DNA from: Silurus meridionalis
Taxonomy: Eukaryota; Chordata; Actinopteri; Siluriformes; Siluridae
Reading direction: 5' to 3'
DNA length: 64,000 nucleotides
Assembly: GCF_014805685.1 (NCBI RefSeq)
Contig: NC_060887.1
Location: 8,715,463-8,779,462, forward strand
Numbering within the stretch: the first letter of the stretch is position 1; every line of letters starts with the position of its first letter. Shown one piece after another: positions 22,490 to 34,572 of this stretch. A model generated the notes under the pieces. The model made no database searches. It was not told the DNA's origin and saw only the letters and a list, made by a program, of their open reading frames with translations. Made by a program: the position numbers and the translations under genes.

Positions 22490-22812
22490 AAAAAGGTACA
22501 CTGTAAACAATTACTGTTAAAAACTCCATAATCTGAGTTTTTCAGAGAAATCCCCTATAAAACAATGCATTCTGAGTGATTTTTATGTGTTCGTGTTTAC
22601 ACAGAAGCGTTTATCAGTGTCTGAATTCACTCTTGTATTTCTATTCACTCTGTCAAGTGGACTTTACTAGTTTACTTTAATGTTGGGAACAGTGAACAAA
22701 GGTGTTGGTGTGATTTCAGACACAGTGTCTGAGTGTCGACTCTGAACGTTGTTAATTCACAGTATACTGTAATTCACAGTATACTGTAGTATACTGTGAA
22801 TTAACAGCGTTC
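22490..22812. mobile_element. MITE-like segment with imperfect palindrome
   Basis: The left part reads 'acactgtaaacaattactgttaaaaactcc', typical of a teleost non-autonomous element. At 22,743-22,809 an imperfect hairpin has arms built on gaacgttgttaattcacagtata and its complement with one mismatch. A ttcacagtatactg motif is also directly repeated inside it. Confidence 0.5.
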
Positions 22813-22919
22813 AAAATTGACACGTTATGACAAGAAAAATCAAGAGAAGTTGTAATTAGCTGATCATAATATAATTAGCTGATTATAATTTGCTGAGGAA
22901 GAGCACCACAGATGCAATA

Positions 22920-23930
22920 TTTGCTTTGTGAATGTTGATGGAGAAGTATATAGAAGGTCAGAAGTTGAAAGTTGCATTGTGTCTTGTGGATTTGAAGAAA
23001 GTGTACGACAGGGTGCCGAGAGAGGAGTTGTGGTATTGTATGAGGAATTCAGGTGTGACAGAGATGTATGTAAGTGTGGTGCAGGACATGTATGAGGACA
23101 GTGTGACAGCAGTGAAGTGTGGAGTAAGAATGACAGATTGGTTCAAGGTGGAGGTTGGACAGCATCAAGGATCGGCTCTGAGCCCTTACCTGTTTGCAAT
23201 GGTGATGGACAGGTTGACAGATGAGGTCAGACAGGAGTCTCATGGACTATGATGTTTGCGGATAATATTGTGATTTGTAGTGAGAGTAGGGAGCAGGTTG
23301 AGAAGTGCCTGGAGAGGTGGAGGTACTTGCTGGAGAGAAGAGGAATGAAAGTCAGTAGGAGTAAGACAGAGTACATGTGAGTGAATGAGAGGGAGAGCAG
23401 TGGAGTGGTGCGGTTGCAGGGAGAAGAGGTGGTGAACGTGGAGGAGTTTGGGTACCTGGGGTCAACAGTGTAAAGTAATGAAGAGTGTGTTAGAGAAGTG
23501 AAGAAAAAAGTGCAGGCAGGGTGGAGTGGATGGAGAAGAGTGTTAGCAGGAGTGATTTGTGATAGAAAGGTATCTGCAAGAGTGAAAGGGAAATGTATAG
23601 GACTGTGGTGAGACCTACGATGTTGTATGGTTTAGAGACTGTGGCATTGAGTAAAAGACAGAAGGTGGAGCTGGAGGTAGCAGAGCTGAAGATGTGGAGG
23701 TTTTCATTGGGGTTGACGAGGTGGGACATGGGGTATGTAGGATGCTTTGGAGACAAGGTGAGGTAGGCCATATTGAGATGGTTTGGACACATGCAGAGGA
23801 GGGACATGGGGTATATCGGTAGAAGAATGCTGAGGATAGAACCACCAGGAAGGAGGAAAGCCATGCAGATAGTTGGTTTAAAAAAGGCAGATGTAGAGGA
23901 CAGGGGGGAATGTAGATAGTCAAGTCAAGT
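22920..23930 (+). mobile_element. RTE-like LINE, reverse transcriptase 3' half (copy 2)
   Basis: Open from about 22,932: MLMEKYIEGQ, then ALCLVDLKKVYDRVPREELW, then [20 protein letters not shown], followed by a frame-broken [12 protein letters not shown] region (the catalytic F/YADD reads ADN here) and a [14 protein letters not shown] segment at about 23,335-23,380. It is the same family as 9,313-10,235 and 58,544-59,173. It lacks the endonuclease half and carries several frameshifts. Confidence 0.8.
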
Positions 23931-24345
23931 AAAATTTTATTTATATAGCGCCTTACAGCAACCAAAAGGAGCACAAGGCACTTTCCAGTAAAGAATAACA
24001 AAAATAAAAAATAGACAGTAGACAATAAAATATAAGAAATATATAAAAAATATTAAAAAATATAACTACACAGTAGCCAATAAAATATAAGAAATATAAA
24101 AAAATATAAAAATATAAGAACACAAAAGAACAAAAAAGCAGTTGAAACAGGGCTACTTGTTAAAAGCTTGTATGAATAAAAATGTTTTCAACTGCGATTT
24201 AAAAACACTCAGCACAGTGATGGATCGAATGTGAACATAAGGGAAGAAGAATGAAGAAAAAAAGAAGAAGACTGTTCAAGAGCCCAACTACAGCAAACTC
24301 TGATCTTCATTATGGTGTCTTCAAATGAAAGTACAGTTCAACAAC
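23931..24345. repeat. LINE/SINE-like 3' tail segment
   Basis: It starts with 'gtcaagtcaagtaaaattttatttatatagcgcc', a tail motif shared by several teleost retroposons, followed by A-rich low-complexity DNA. Related tail wording (cttgacttgac) recurs at about 26,868 and 42,425. Confidence 0.5.
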
Positions 24346-24376
24346 TAAAATCTTAATAAGAGCGTTTGTACACATA

Positions 24377-25991
<1,615 letters not shown>

Positions 25992-25999
25992 TAAAAGGC

Positions 26000-26880
26000 C
26001 TTTTATAATTGAGATTTTCCTGAGCAGCTGCATGACTGCCTGGTTTGGGAACTACACCGTCTCGGATCTCAAGACCCTACAGTGGACAGTGAGGACGTCT
26101 GAGAAGATCATCGGAGTCTCTCTTCCTTCTACCACGGACATTTATACCACACACTACATCTGCTAGGCCAGCAGCATTGCGGATGACCCCACAGACCCGT
26201 CACACACACTCTCCACCCTACTGCCATCAGGGAAGCGCTTCCGAAGCATTCGGCCGTCACATTCAGACGTGCAACAGTTTTTTCCCTCAAGCCATGCACA
26301 CACACACATTCAACTGTGTAACTAAACTGTGTTACTGGTCTGTACAACCCGAACTCAACACACACACGTACTCACTTCACACATCCATGTCTCAGCACCA
26401 CCCATATTATATCACTTTATTATTACAAACTGTTATTACATGCTGTTTACATGCTGTTTACATGCTGTTTGCATGCTGTTTACGCACATCTTTTTGACTG
26501 CTGTTATTGCTGTTTTGCACAAACCTTTTTGTTTACATTTAGTTGATTACAAGGTTCACTCCTGTACTGAGTACTCAGTTCTCTTTTACACTCTGCACTG
26601 TGTAATATAGAGCAAGTTTACTAGCCGAGCTATTTTGTGTTTTGTGTATTTGTTCTACACTGTCTTGTCTTGCACTGTTTGCACCAGGTTGCACACGATG
26701 CAGTTTATGTGGCGAGGACACTTACAAGTCCTCAGCTCTGTGTTTTCTGTTATGTAGCATTATGTTGTTAAATGTAGCACCAGGGTTCTGGAGGAACTTT
26801 GTATCATTTCACTGTGTAATGCATCAGATATATGTAGTTGACATGACAATAAAAGCTTCTTGACTTGACTTTACTTGAAG
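26000..26880 (+). mobile_element. LINE 3' end fragment
   Basis: The plus-strand translation at 26,020-26,160 reads MTAWFGNYTVSDLKTLQ then VRTSEKIIGVSLPS, the C-terminal part of a fish non-LTR retrotransposon ORF2, continuing in another frame with TLLPSGKRFRSIR. A 3' UTR with cytosine-rich motifs and a tail 'gacatgacaataaaagcttcttgacttgac' ends at about 26,875. 5'-truncated and frameshifted. Confidence 0.7.
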
Positions 26881-27145
26881 TAGATTTTTCATAGGTAAAG
26901 GAGCAGATCTGAAGGGATCATGGATGTAGAGTGTTTGGTGAACTGGAATAATTGTATTCTGTCATCCCCTCACTCTCACTTGTTCACTCAGGTTTGTTGA
27001 CAATGTTGTGGAGGGGTGTCTCCTATCTCAGAGATCCCTCATGTTTGTGTCTTGTCAGAGTCCCCAACTGCACAGTGTCTTTAAAATTTATACAACAATA
27101 ATATTCCATATTAATCCATAATAATCCATATTTCACTTTCCCTGT

Positions 27146-27191
<46 letters not shown>

Positions 27192-27740
27192 AGTTAAACA
27201 TGCTCCTAAGGTACCAGTGACCACTGTTTCTGTCGCTTTCCTCTCCTCGGATCTGCCCGCTTCGTCCCTTCCTGCCTCTGGATGGGGTTCTCTTCAATTG
27301 GAGGCCACTCTGTGCAGCTGGGGATGATTTCTCATCAACGGCCTGGAGATCCATAAAATTACGAGCTTTGAGGATGGATTTGGACTGTACTTAATATCAA
27401 CAGTCTGCTACACTGACACAGGACTACAGGTTGCATCTGATCACCATCACTGCAGACCTCAACATTGTTTAGTTGTAATTAATGGACATTTGGTGCCACC
27501 CAGATGAGGATGGGTTTCCTCTTGAGTCTGGTTCTTCTCAATGTTTCTTCCTTATGCCATCTCAGGGAGTTTTTTCTTGCCACAGTCGCCACCGGCTCAC
27601 TCATTAGAGACAAACTTGCACTTATAAACAACAATCTTATTAATTATTTCTTACCACATTATCTGTGTAAAGCTGCTTTGACACAATGTCCATGTGAAAA
27701 GCGCTATACAAATACAAATGAATTGAGTGCTTTGAAGATT
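26881..27740 (+). mobile_element. L2-type LINE 3' UTR (truncated copy)
   Basis: Starts at tagatttttcataggtaaagg and ends with a 'gctgctttgacacaatgtcc...gcgctatacaaatacaaatgaattga' tail. It aligns along its length with 50,471-51,297, the 3' end of the large L2-type element. It contains a (CT)n tract at about 27,151-27,190. No coding sequence. Confidence 0.85.
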
Positions 27741-27860
27741 TAAAAATATAAAACATATTTTCTAGGTTATTTATATTCTGGGTTATTTAGCATGTTTTTG
27801 TTTACTTCATAATTCCATATGTGTGCCTTCATAGTTTGTATGTCTTCAGTAATAATGTAC

Positions 27861-28365
27861 ACCAATCAGACATATAATTATGGCATTATAACATTATGAC
27901 CAGTGAAGTGAATAACTGATTATCTCATCATCATGGCAGCTGTTAGTGGGTGGGATTTACAGTTTTAGGCAGCAAGTGAACGTTTTGTCCTCAAAGTTGA
28001 CATGTAAGAAGCTGGAAAAAAGGGCAAGCGTAAGGATTTGACAAGGACCAAATTGTGATGGCTAGATGACTGGGTCAGAGTATCTCCAAAACTGCAGCTC
28101 TTGTCAGGTGTTCCTGGTCTGCAGTGATCAGTTTCTATCAAAAATCCAAGGTCCAAGGAAAGAACAGTGGTGAACCGGTGACAGGGTCATGGGCAGCCAA
28201 GGCTAAATGATGCAGCTGGGAATAAAAGGCTGGCCCGTGTGGTCCAATCCAACAGATGAGCTTCTGTAGTTCAAATTGTTGAAGTCGATGCTGTTAATGC
28301 GCAAAGGGTCAGGACTGTTTTGGCATTAAAAATATTATGCAGGTGGTCATAATGTTTGAACGGTA
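27861..28365 (+). mobile_element. Decayed Tc1/mariner-like element
   Basis: The plus strand carries a leader and broken transposase start: motifs corresponding to a GKRKD-like opening, LGQSISKTAALVRCS-like text and a WPVWSNPTDE-like region, all out of frame. The right end 'gtggtcataatgtttgaacggta' is the complement of the left end region. A related reversed copy lies at 1-508. Confidence 0.65.
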
Positions 28366-28619
28366 GCCATAAACTTATGCCTGGTCGGGTTAATACACAT
28401 ATGTATATGTATTTATATCTTCATTTAGTCCAAACTGTAGTCTAAAGTGTTCTGACACTTCAGCATCTCACTAGAAATCTGTTAGAGCCATGAGTAGGTG
28501 TCATGAATGGCTCACATGAACATGTTCCATCAAGTCTGAGTGGCAGTGTATGATGAAGGGATGGCACAGGTGGCCAACCAGGTAAACTGAGAGGACAAGG
28601 TGCGCGTCAAGTCAAATCC

Positions 28620-28995
28620 CAAACGCCACTCAAATATGACGTCAATGTTTTGACCACGCCCACTTCGTTTGATCTCAAAGGACTTTTTTTTGCACTGTGT
28701 CATCCGCAAATTGCCTACGTCACTTCCCGTCTTCCTGTGCGCCATGTTTTCCAGAAAGAGCGGACTAGTATTGCACTGAGGTGAAAACAAAAGCGTTACA
28801 AAAAAAATTATAAAAAGCGGTGCGCCTTTGTTTTTCATTAGAAATCACAGCCGCACGAGCGTGAAAACGTGGGAGTATCCGAGGAAGGCGTCGGTTCATG
28901 AACATCACACCGCGCGCCTCACGGTGACGCCGGAAGACAACACACGCAGCCGAAAAGCATCAAACCGCCTTCCTCCTGAGCGGATCGTCAAGGTA
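28620..28995 (+). promoter_or_regulatory. CpG-rich ADNP2 promoter and probable 5' UTR exon
   Basis: A locally GC/CpG-rich block lies just before ADNP2. It holds a CRE-like TACGTCA (about 28,717), ETS-like CTTCCCG/CTTCCTG, a second 'gtgacgccggaag' block (about 28,922-28,935), and a GCCATGTTTT that resembles a YY1-type start-site motif. A consensus-like donor (AAG|GTAGAG at 28,993) could end a non-coding exon, since the first coding exon begins at an acceptor near 29,752. Inference only; no transcript evidence. Confidence 0.55.
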
Positions 28996-29004
28996 GAGAG
29001 GCAG

Positions 29005-29030
29005 CACACACACACACACACACACACACA
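29005..29030. repeat. (CA)n microsatellite
   Basis: About 13 CA units. Confidence 0.9.
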
Positions 29031-29534
29031 GCGTCAGTGTTCATTTCCCCCAGCTGAGTGTCAGTGCAGCACAGGGAACATGTAGTGTATTTTCTTTTCT
29101 CCAGCACATCCACTTCAACATCAGATTTCCAGCAGGCCTTTTTTTTCCCCACACACAGCTGCTGTTACCCCACTGGCTGATGATTGACAGGTTCCCCATT
29201 CATTATTACAGATTTCTGATCACCTATGCGCCCTTTATTTAAGCTCTTACATACAACTATAATCATCACAAAAGCTTTGTATGTGATCAACCTGTATATG
29301 ATATCCCTCTAAATTAAAGAACCAGCCTGTCATGCTCATCAGTTTCTCTATTCATTTATTTTACTGTGTTTTAGTGTTCTTGTAGTTATAGTGAGGAGAT
29401 CTACATCTGCATTCAAGCACCCATTAGTGAACTGAACACCTCGATGATGATAAAACTATTATGAATAGATTATCCACATGAGGATCTGTTGAGTCAGGTT
29501 CCTCTCAAGGATTAACATTTTATATTTATGGCAT

Positions 29535-29700
29535 TCTGGAGACTTCTTTATCTAGTGAACTTATTCATGCATCTGAGCAGCTATGGGGTTAAGGGCCTTG
29601 CTCAGGGGCCCAGCAGTGGCAGCTTGGAGTGGCTGAGATTTGAACCTCATGACCTTCAGACCATTGTCAAAAGTGCTATACAAATAAAATTGAATCTTCA
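29535..29700 (+). repeat. Teleost interspersed repeat fragment
   Basis: The block 'agcagctatggggttaagggccttgctcaggggcccagcagtggcagcttgg' recurs at about 40,388-40,445 and is a familiar teleost-wide repeat. It ends in a 'gtgctatacaaataaaattgaatc' tail like that of the L2-type elements, just before the first ADNP2 coding exon. Confidence 0.65.
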
Positions 29701-29765
29701 TATGCAACGTGAGCGAGCGGATTATGAATGTGGTTGTGCTGTGGCCCTGTAGAGAAACGAACACA

Positions 29766-29873
29766 ATGTACCAGGTGCCTGTGAACGATCTGGTGAAGCT
29801 CAGAAGATCGCGGAAAAAAGTCAAGAGTATTCTGTGTGACATCGCACTGCAGAGTTGTAAGGACTTGATCGAG
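29766..29873 (+). CDS. adnp2: ADNP2 first coding exon
   Basis: Thirty-six codons from ATG 29766 to donor GTAAGT at 29874. The acceptor is probably the AG at 29,751-29,752 (ccctgtag), leaving 13 nt of 5' UTR. The sequence is the conserved amino terminus of ADNP and ADNP2. The second exon (29963-30055) ends in GHVGKRRKK before a GTGTGT donor. Confidence 0.92.
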
Positions 29874-32800
29874 GTAAGTGTTCGTCAAAAACAAAACGTG
29901 AAGTCTACTTGAGATCGAATCTTCCTCTGGGTGTTTTAGTCATATTTAATTGTTACCAACAGGAATACAAAACCTTTGATGCTGGCGAGGCGAGTTTCAA
30001 CAACACCGAATGGAGCGATTTCACGGATGGACATGTCGGAAAGAGGAGAAAAAAGGTGTGTGAGACATTGATGAGCGGTGTCCTCCTTAGTGATGTGATA
30101 CGTTTTTATAAACTATAAATATTTAAATAAAATATTATTTTACCAAAAAATACAAATTTTACTATTATTATTTGTGACTGGCAGTCAATTTGACTTAAGT
30201 ATAATACATTTTTTAAAGAAATATTTGAATTTGAATAATTAGTTTGTATAATTTTTCTCACCTTTCAACTTTTTCATCTGCCTATTAAAATAAAAAAAGA
30301 ATGAGAGTTATTCTTAAATAATGCTTCCCATTCAATCCAAATTTTACTGTGGCACATAAAACTTGCCCTCCATTAACCAATACCAAACCGAGGTATGTTT
30401 ATATATGGTCATAAATGTGTACAGTCACTGACTTCATAAGTGGGTCTCAATCATTTCCAATCTCAGCATTGCTTATTGGAAAATCAAAGGAAATCAACCG
30501 GGACCCTATTTTAATTCTATTAAATGAATAAATGTTCTAGTACTAATTTGTAATCAAATATGATTTCAGCAGCAGAAGATAGAATTGGCTGGCAGAAGGT
30601 GTAATAAACCATGCAGCATTGATTCTAATGTAAGATTTGTGTAATCAGGTTTGTGAATGAACCTTTCAGAAATATATTCGTATCCAATGAAGTCAAATGA
30701 AACGTATTAGAACGATCTGCTTCATTTTAAACCGAACGAGCTATTGATTTTCAGTTCTGGTCTTCATCAGAACACCTCAGGAAGATTGCTTGAATGATTG
30801 ACTGGTACATGACTTTAACATGAGCATTACTGTTGTTGCTTGTGTTTTCTTTTTTTCCTCATAAAGTGGAAATATCGGACGGAATCCTTGTGCTGCAGCC
30901 TGTGCTGGTTTTCCACCCGGTCTTTTTACACCTTCCGAAGTCACGCTTTGCGGTGTCATAGGGAGGAACTAGACCTCGCATCACTTTTAGCCTGCCCCCA
31001 ATGTCCTTTCGTAAGCCGTCCAGAAACCATAAATCAGCACCTCAAGTATTTCCACCCCACACTTCCAAAACCAATATCCACACCCACCGTGTCAGTTATT
31101 CAGCCACCTAAGTCTTTAACCTTTCCAACCTCTTCCGACCTGGCTGAAGATCGGTACATGTGTGTGAGCTGTGGCTACTCTGACTCTTTGCTTTATGTGA
31201 TGAAGAAACATGTTTTGGTGAATCACTATGCAACATTGTTGAACCGTTACTTTGGGCACAGGTTGGAAAGTGGCCAAAACTTGTCAGTTCAAAGCAAAAG
31301 TGCCAGAGTTCTAAATTCTAAGTATTACTGCAAGGAGTGTAAATTGCCAGCAGAGACCATAGAACATCTTTTGTATCACATTTTGAGTTCGGACAAGCAT
31401 AAGGATCTTCACTGGCATATTATGCCGTTTATCAGCGAAAAGACTCCAAACGCCGGGCAGGCGAACTTGCTGAATCTTGCACCAAATTTGAATCAGGCTA
31501 AAAATGTAAGCATGGTCCGAGGCGCCAACTTTGAGCAGCAAAGCAAGCAAATGAAAGGACATTCAGCAGCTAAATCAAATGGCACGATGCTCATGGCAGG
31601 GACCGCAAACTCAGCAGGTCTTCTGTGCTCTGCTGGAGGAAGGCAGGTCTTCCTTTCCTCCCAGACTCCTGCTTTACTACAACAACAATCTACTAGTGGA
31701 ATCCATCAAGGGTTGTCTACCTTGTCTTCCCCCTCGCTTGTTAAATCTATAAATATGATGATGCCAAACAAACAGGTACCCATGACCATGACGATGCCTA
31801 GGCTCTCCCAATCTCAATCAGCCCAACAAGTGCTTCTGCCATCCGGAGTTCAGGTCAATCTTCCAGGCAAAACTAATGTACGTCCGCCCATGCTGTTTAC
31901 TCACAGGCTACAGCTAAACCAATCTGCCCACAGGCAGCCCATCATAGCCTCTCAGTCTGTCCGACTCATTCCTACAGGCAACAAGGTGAATGGGGTACCG
32001 ACGTACACTTTGGCTCCTGTTCAAGTAAACACCGTAGCTGGCCAGGCCAGCGCTAGCCATGTAGGCAATCGAACATCAGTAGTTATGACACAGAATGGTC
32101 CTCAGTCCTCAGTAATATCTTCGTCAAAATCTGCGGCCCTGCCTGCTAAGCCTGCACCTTCAGGCCAAAAAGAGGTGCCGCGTAAAAAAAATCGGCCAAA
32201 CAAATTGGCGGTTTTTGCGCCATTCCTAAAGAAACAGAACGACGATACTGTAAAATGCCTACGGTGCAAGGTTTTGTTGACCGAGCAGTGGATCTTTCAG
32301 CACTTGCTGCATGGTTTGAGGTGCCTGTTTTGCCCTCTGATGTTCTACTCCTTCAAGCAGATCATGGAGCACTCAAACAAAGAGCACAACTTGAAAATCA
32401 AGAAAAACCGAGACTTCATTAAAGGCGAGTACAAGCTAGACTGCGACGACGAAGGCAATATCGAATTTTCCACCTTCAGCTTGAACACCGACGTTCCCAA
32501 AGACTTGCTGGATAACCGAGAGCTCAACCTTGTGCTGGTCACTAGCGCTCAAGAGAAAATCTACATCAAGATGTACCCAGACTCTGCGAAGGCTGTATAC
32601 CCGCCCACCCTGAAAACCATACCTACAGTATGTCCGTTCTGCCAGATCAAGCTGCAGACTTTGGAGGCCTACGAGTATCATTTGAAAACAATACACCACA
32701 TCGTGCCCACCATCCACGCCATACTGAAATCTCCTGCCTTCAAGTGTATCTACTGCTTCGGGGTGTATTCGGAAAAGTCGACTCCCAAAACCATTTCTAT

Positions 32801-33335
32801 TCACGTACAGCGCTGTCGGTGCGCCCCCAAGAGTGTCAAGGAATCGGAGAAACGTCTGAATCCGGACACAACCGCGCACGTCAATGGCGAGAGGGTAAAC
32901 TCGATCCAGCAGAGTTTCCAGCCACACATCATACTCAACGCAGACGAAAAACACACTGCCAAAGAAAAGTCCAAGCGGGAGTCCAGTGGTGAGAAAAACA
33001 GAGGGGTCAGGGCCTGTAAGAATGAAGTTCCTGCCCCAGCTGAGCTTGTCCTGGACCCATCAGGAATGGAGATGCAATCGTTCGAGAACAGGAAAGAGTT
33101 CCTCACAAAGTACTTTCACACTAAGCCCTACCCCTCCAAACTGGAGCTGCTAACACTCGCTGCCCGTCTGTGGTTGAACAAGACAGATGTGCTGCACCAC
33201 TTTGGTATGAAACGGAGCAGATGCATGAAAACAATCCAGAGGAGAAGAACTGTAGTACTACTGGGCTTCAACATGTCCGAGGTGAATAAAGTGAAACATG
33301 ACCTTCTAATTCCAGAGGTGGAGCCCAAAGTCTGA
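29766..33335 (+). CDS. adnp2: ADNP homeobox protein 2
   Basis: Three coding exons, 29766-29873, 29963-30055 and 30867-33335, all phase 0, give 889 aa (human ADNP2 is about 1131, the difference lying in the repetitive middle). The N-terminal MYQVPVNDLVKLRRSRKKVK block is the ADNP family signature. C2H2-like fingers follow at about residues 76-97, 110-132, 162-185 and 230-255, then a Ser/Gln-rich middle with a KVNGVPTYTLAPVQV motif shared with human ADNP2. Further fingers (VKCLRC, CLFCPLMF, VCPFC, FKCIYC) occupy about 535-725. The C-terminal atypical homeodomain contains KEFLTKYFHTKPYPSK and ends near VLLGFNMSEVNKVKH. It is a nuclear, chromatin-linked regulator. AATAAA lies at 33,509. Confidence 0.95.
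30056..30866 (+). other. ADNP2 intron
   Basis: AT-rich intron of 811 bp with no feature seen. Confidence 0.7.
30867..33335 (+). CDS. adnp2: ADNP2 large terminal coding exon
   Basis: A single 2.47-kb exon with 822 codons, as in all vertebrate ADNP and ADNP2 genes, where most of the protein lies in one last exon. The open frame extends upstream to 30,840 but the acceptor AG at 30,865-30,866 sets the exon start at a Trp codon. TGA at 33,333-33,335. Confidence 0.93.
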   Translation, partial: WKYRTESLCCSLCWFSTRSFYTFRSHALRCHREELDLASLLACPQCPFVSRPETINQHLKYFHPTLPKPISTPTVSVIQPPKSLTFPTSSDLAEDRYMCVSCGYSDSLLYVMKKHVLVNHYATLLNRYFGHRLESGQNLSVQSKSARVLNSKYYCKECKLPAETIEHLLYHILSSDKHKDLHWHIMPFISEKTPNAGQANLLNLAPNLNQAKNVSMVRGANFEQQSKQMKGHSAAKSNGTMLMAGTANSAGLLCSAGGRQVFLSSQTPALLQQQSTSGIHQGLSTLSSPSLVKSINMMMPNKQVPMTMTMPRLSQSQSAQQVLLPSGVQVNLPGKTNVRPPMLFTHRLQLNQSAHRQPIIASQSVRLIPTGNKVNGVPTYTLAPVQVNTVAGQASASHVGNRTSVVMTQNGPQSSVISSSKSAALPAKPAPSGQKEVPRKKNRPNKLAVFAPFLKKQNDDTVKCLRCKVLLTEQWIFQHLLHGLRCLFCPLMFYSFKQIMEHSNKEHNLKIKKNRDFIKGEYKLDCDDEGNIEFSTFSLNTDVPKDLLDNRELNLVLVTSAQEKIYIKMYPDSAKAVYPPTLKTIPTVCPFCQIKLQTLEAYEYHLKTIHHIVPTIHAILKSPAFKCIYCFGVYSEKSTPKTISIHVQRCRCAPKSVKESEKRLNPDTTAHVNGERVNSIQQSFQPHIILNADEKHTAKEKSKRESSGEKNRGVRACKNEVPAPAELVLDPSGMEMQSFENRKEFLTKYFHTKPYPSKLELLTLAARLWLNKTDVLHHFGMKRSRCMKTIQRRRTVVLLGFNMSEVNKVKHDLLIPEVEPKV

Positions 33336-33839
33336 AGAACCCGATAAAATACTGTATTTATATAAGCATGCTTAAGTTAGAATTCGTGTTCATTTAAAGT
33401 TAAGTGATTTCTATCAGAGGTGTCAAAAGAAGGATTCGGAGGGCCATATTATAGGGTTTGTCCTTCTCCAGTACACAGTTTAGGTCATACACAACTTTAT
33501 TATAAGCCAATAAATGAATTGGCAGCACTAAACGGACAGGCTTTGGCTCGATCCGTTTGGAATTGCATCGTTTAGCTATGTTTAAGATGTAATTCTATGG
33601 TTTGGGTAAGGATTGTGTGTAAATAATTACAGATATATACATGTTTGGGTACCATTTCTGATATTATTTGCCAGTTTGTAAGTTGGCAACTCTGTTAGTA
33701 TTTTTTACACAGCTATCCTGTAAATGCACTCGTGTGTATGGGCCCCTGTACATTTCTAATGTAAAAAGTGCTTTCTGAGACCTGTAGTATGCATTTTGTT
33801 CAGCTGCAGTGCATCACTTCTGTATGAAATTCTACACAC

Positions 33840-34572
33840 TCACCGTCCTCTTGAGTAGGAACACGTGTTTGCCTGCTCATTCATATGGTTATCCAATCCG
33901 CCAGTCATATGGCAGAAGCGCAAATAGTGCCCACGTCAAAATAGGGACAAATTTGTGTTTGGGCCGCTTCGGGTTTCTAGACAAAATGGTGCGGGGTAAA
34001 AAAAACAAAACCGTCTGGGGGAAGAGGATTTGTAAACTGAAACACCTTGTTGAAATCGGAGGAGAATGGCCAGACTTGTTTGAGTTGACAGGAAGTGTAT
34101 AGTAACTGAGCAGAAAAGCTTTAGGTGAACAGCAGCAGAAGACCACATCAGGTCAAGAATGAACTTCTGCCGTTGTAACCCATCCACCTCAAGGCTCGGT
34201 GTTTTCCGAGATGCTTTTCTGCTCGAGCGCGGTTATAGAGGCCGATTATATGAGTTACTATTGAACCTCCTGACAGTGCAAACCAATCTTTCACTCCGTC
34301 CTCTTGCCTGTAGAACAGTCACTCACTGAGTGTTTATTGTATTTTACCCCATTTTGTGCATGCCTGTATGTACAATTCCCAGGAGATCAGCGGTTTCTGA
34401 AATGCTCAGACAAGCCCATCTGCTACACATTTCCATTACAAAGATTATAGGTTTTATTCGTTCTGATGAACTGTGCATGATTTCATGCATTGTGCAACCG
34501 GCACATGATCGATGAACTGATCGGATAGCTGCCAAAATGAGCGCAAATGTTCCGAATAAAGTGGAACGTGAG
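33840..34572. mobile_element. CACTTTATTAGGAACACC-type DNA element, nearly complete
   Basis: The left end (gagtaggaacacgtgtttgcctgctcattcatatgg) and the right end (gttccgaataaagtggaacg) are diverged inverted copies of the terminal motif, and the interior 'cccaggagatcagcggtttctgaaatgctcagac' block is typical of this family. The element is about 730 bp, without a usable transposase frame. It lies in the 3' flank of ADNP2. Confidence 0.75.

Noticed and set aside
32436..32954. 172-codon minus-strand frame inside ADNP2
   Set aside because: Shadow of the ADNP2 coding exon; no motif of its own and the sense frame is clearly the conserved one.
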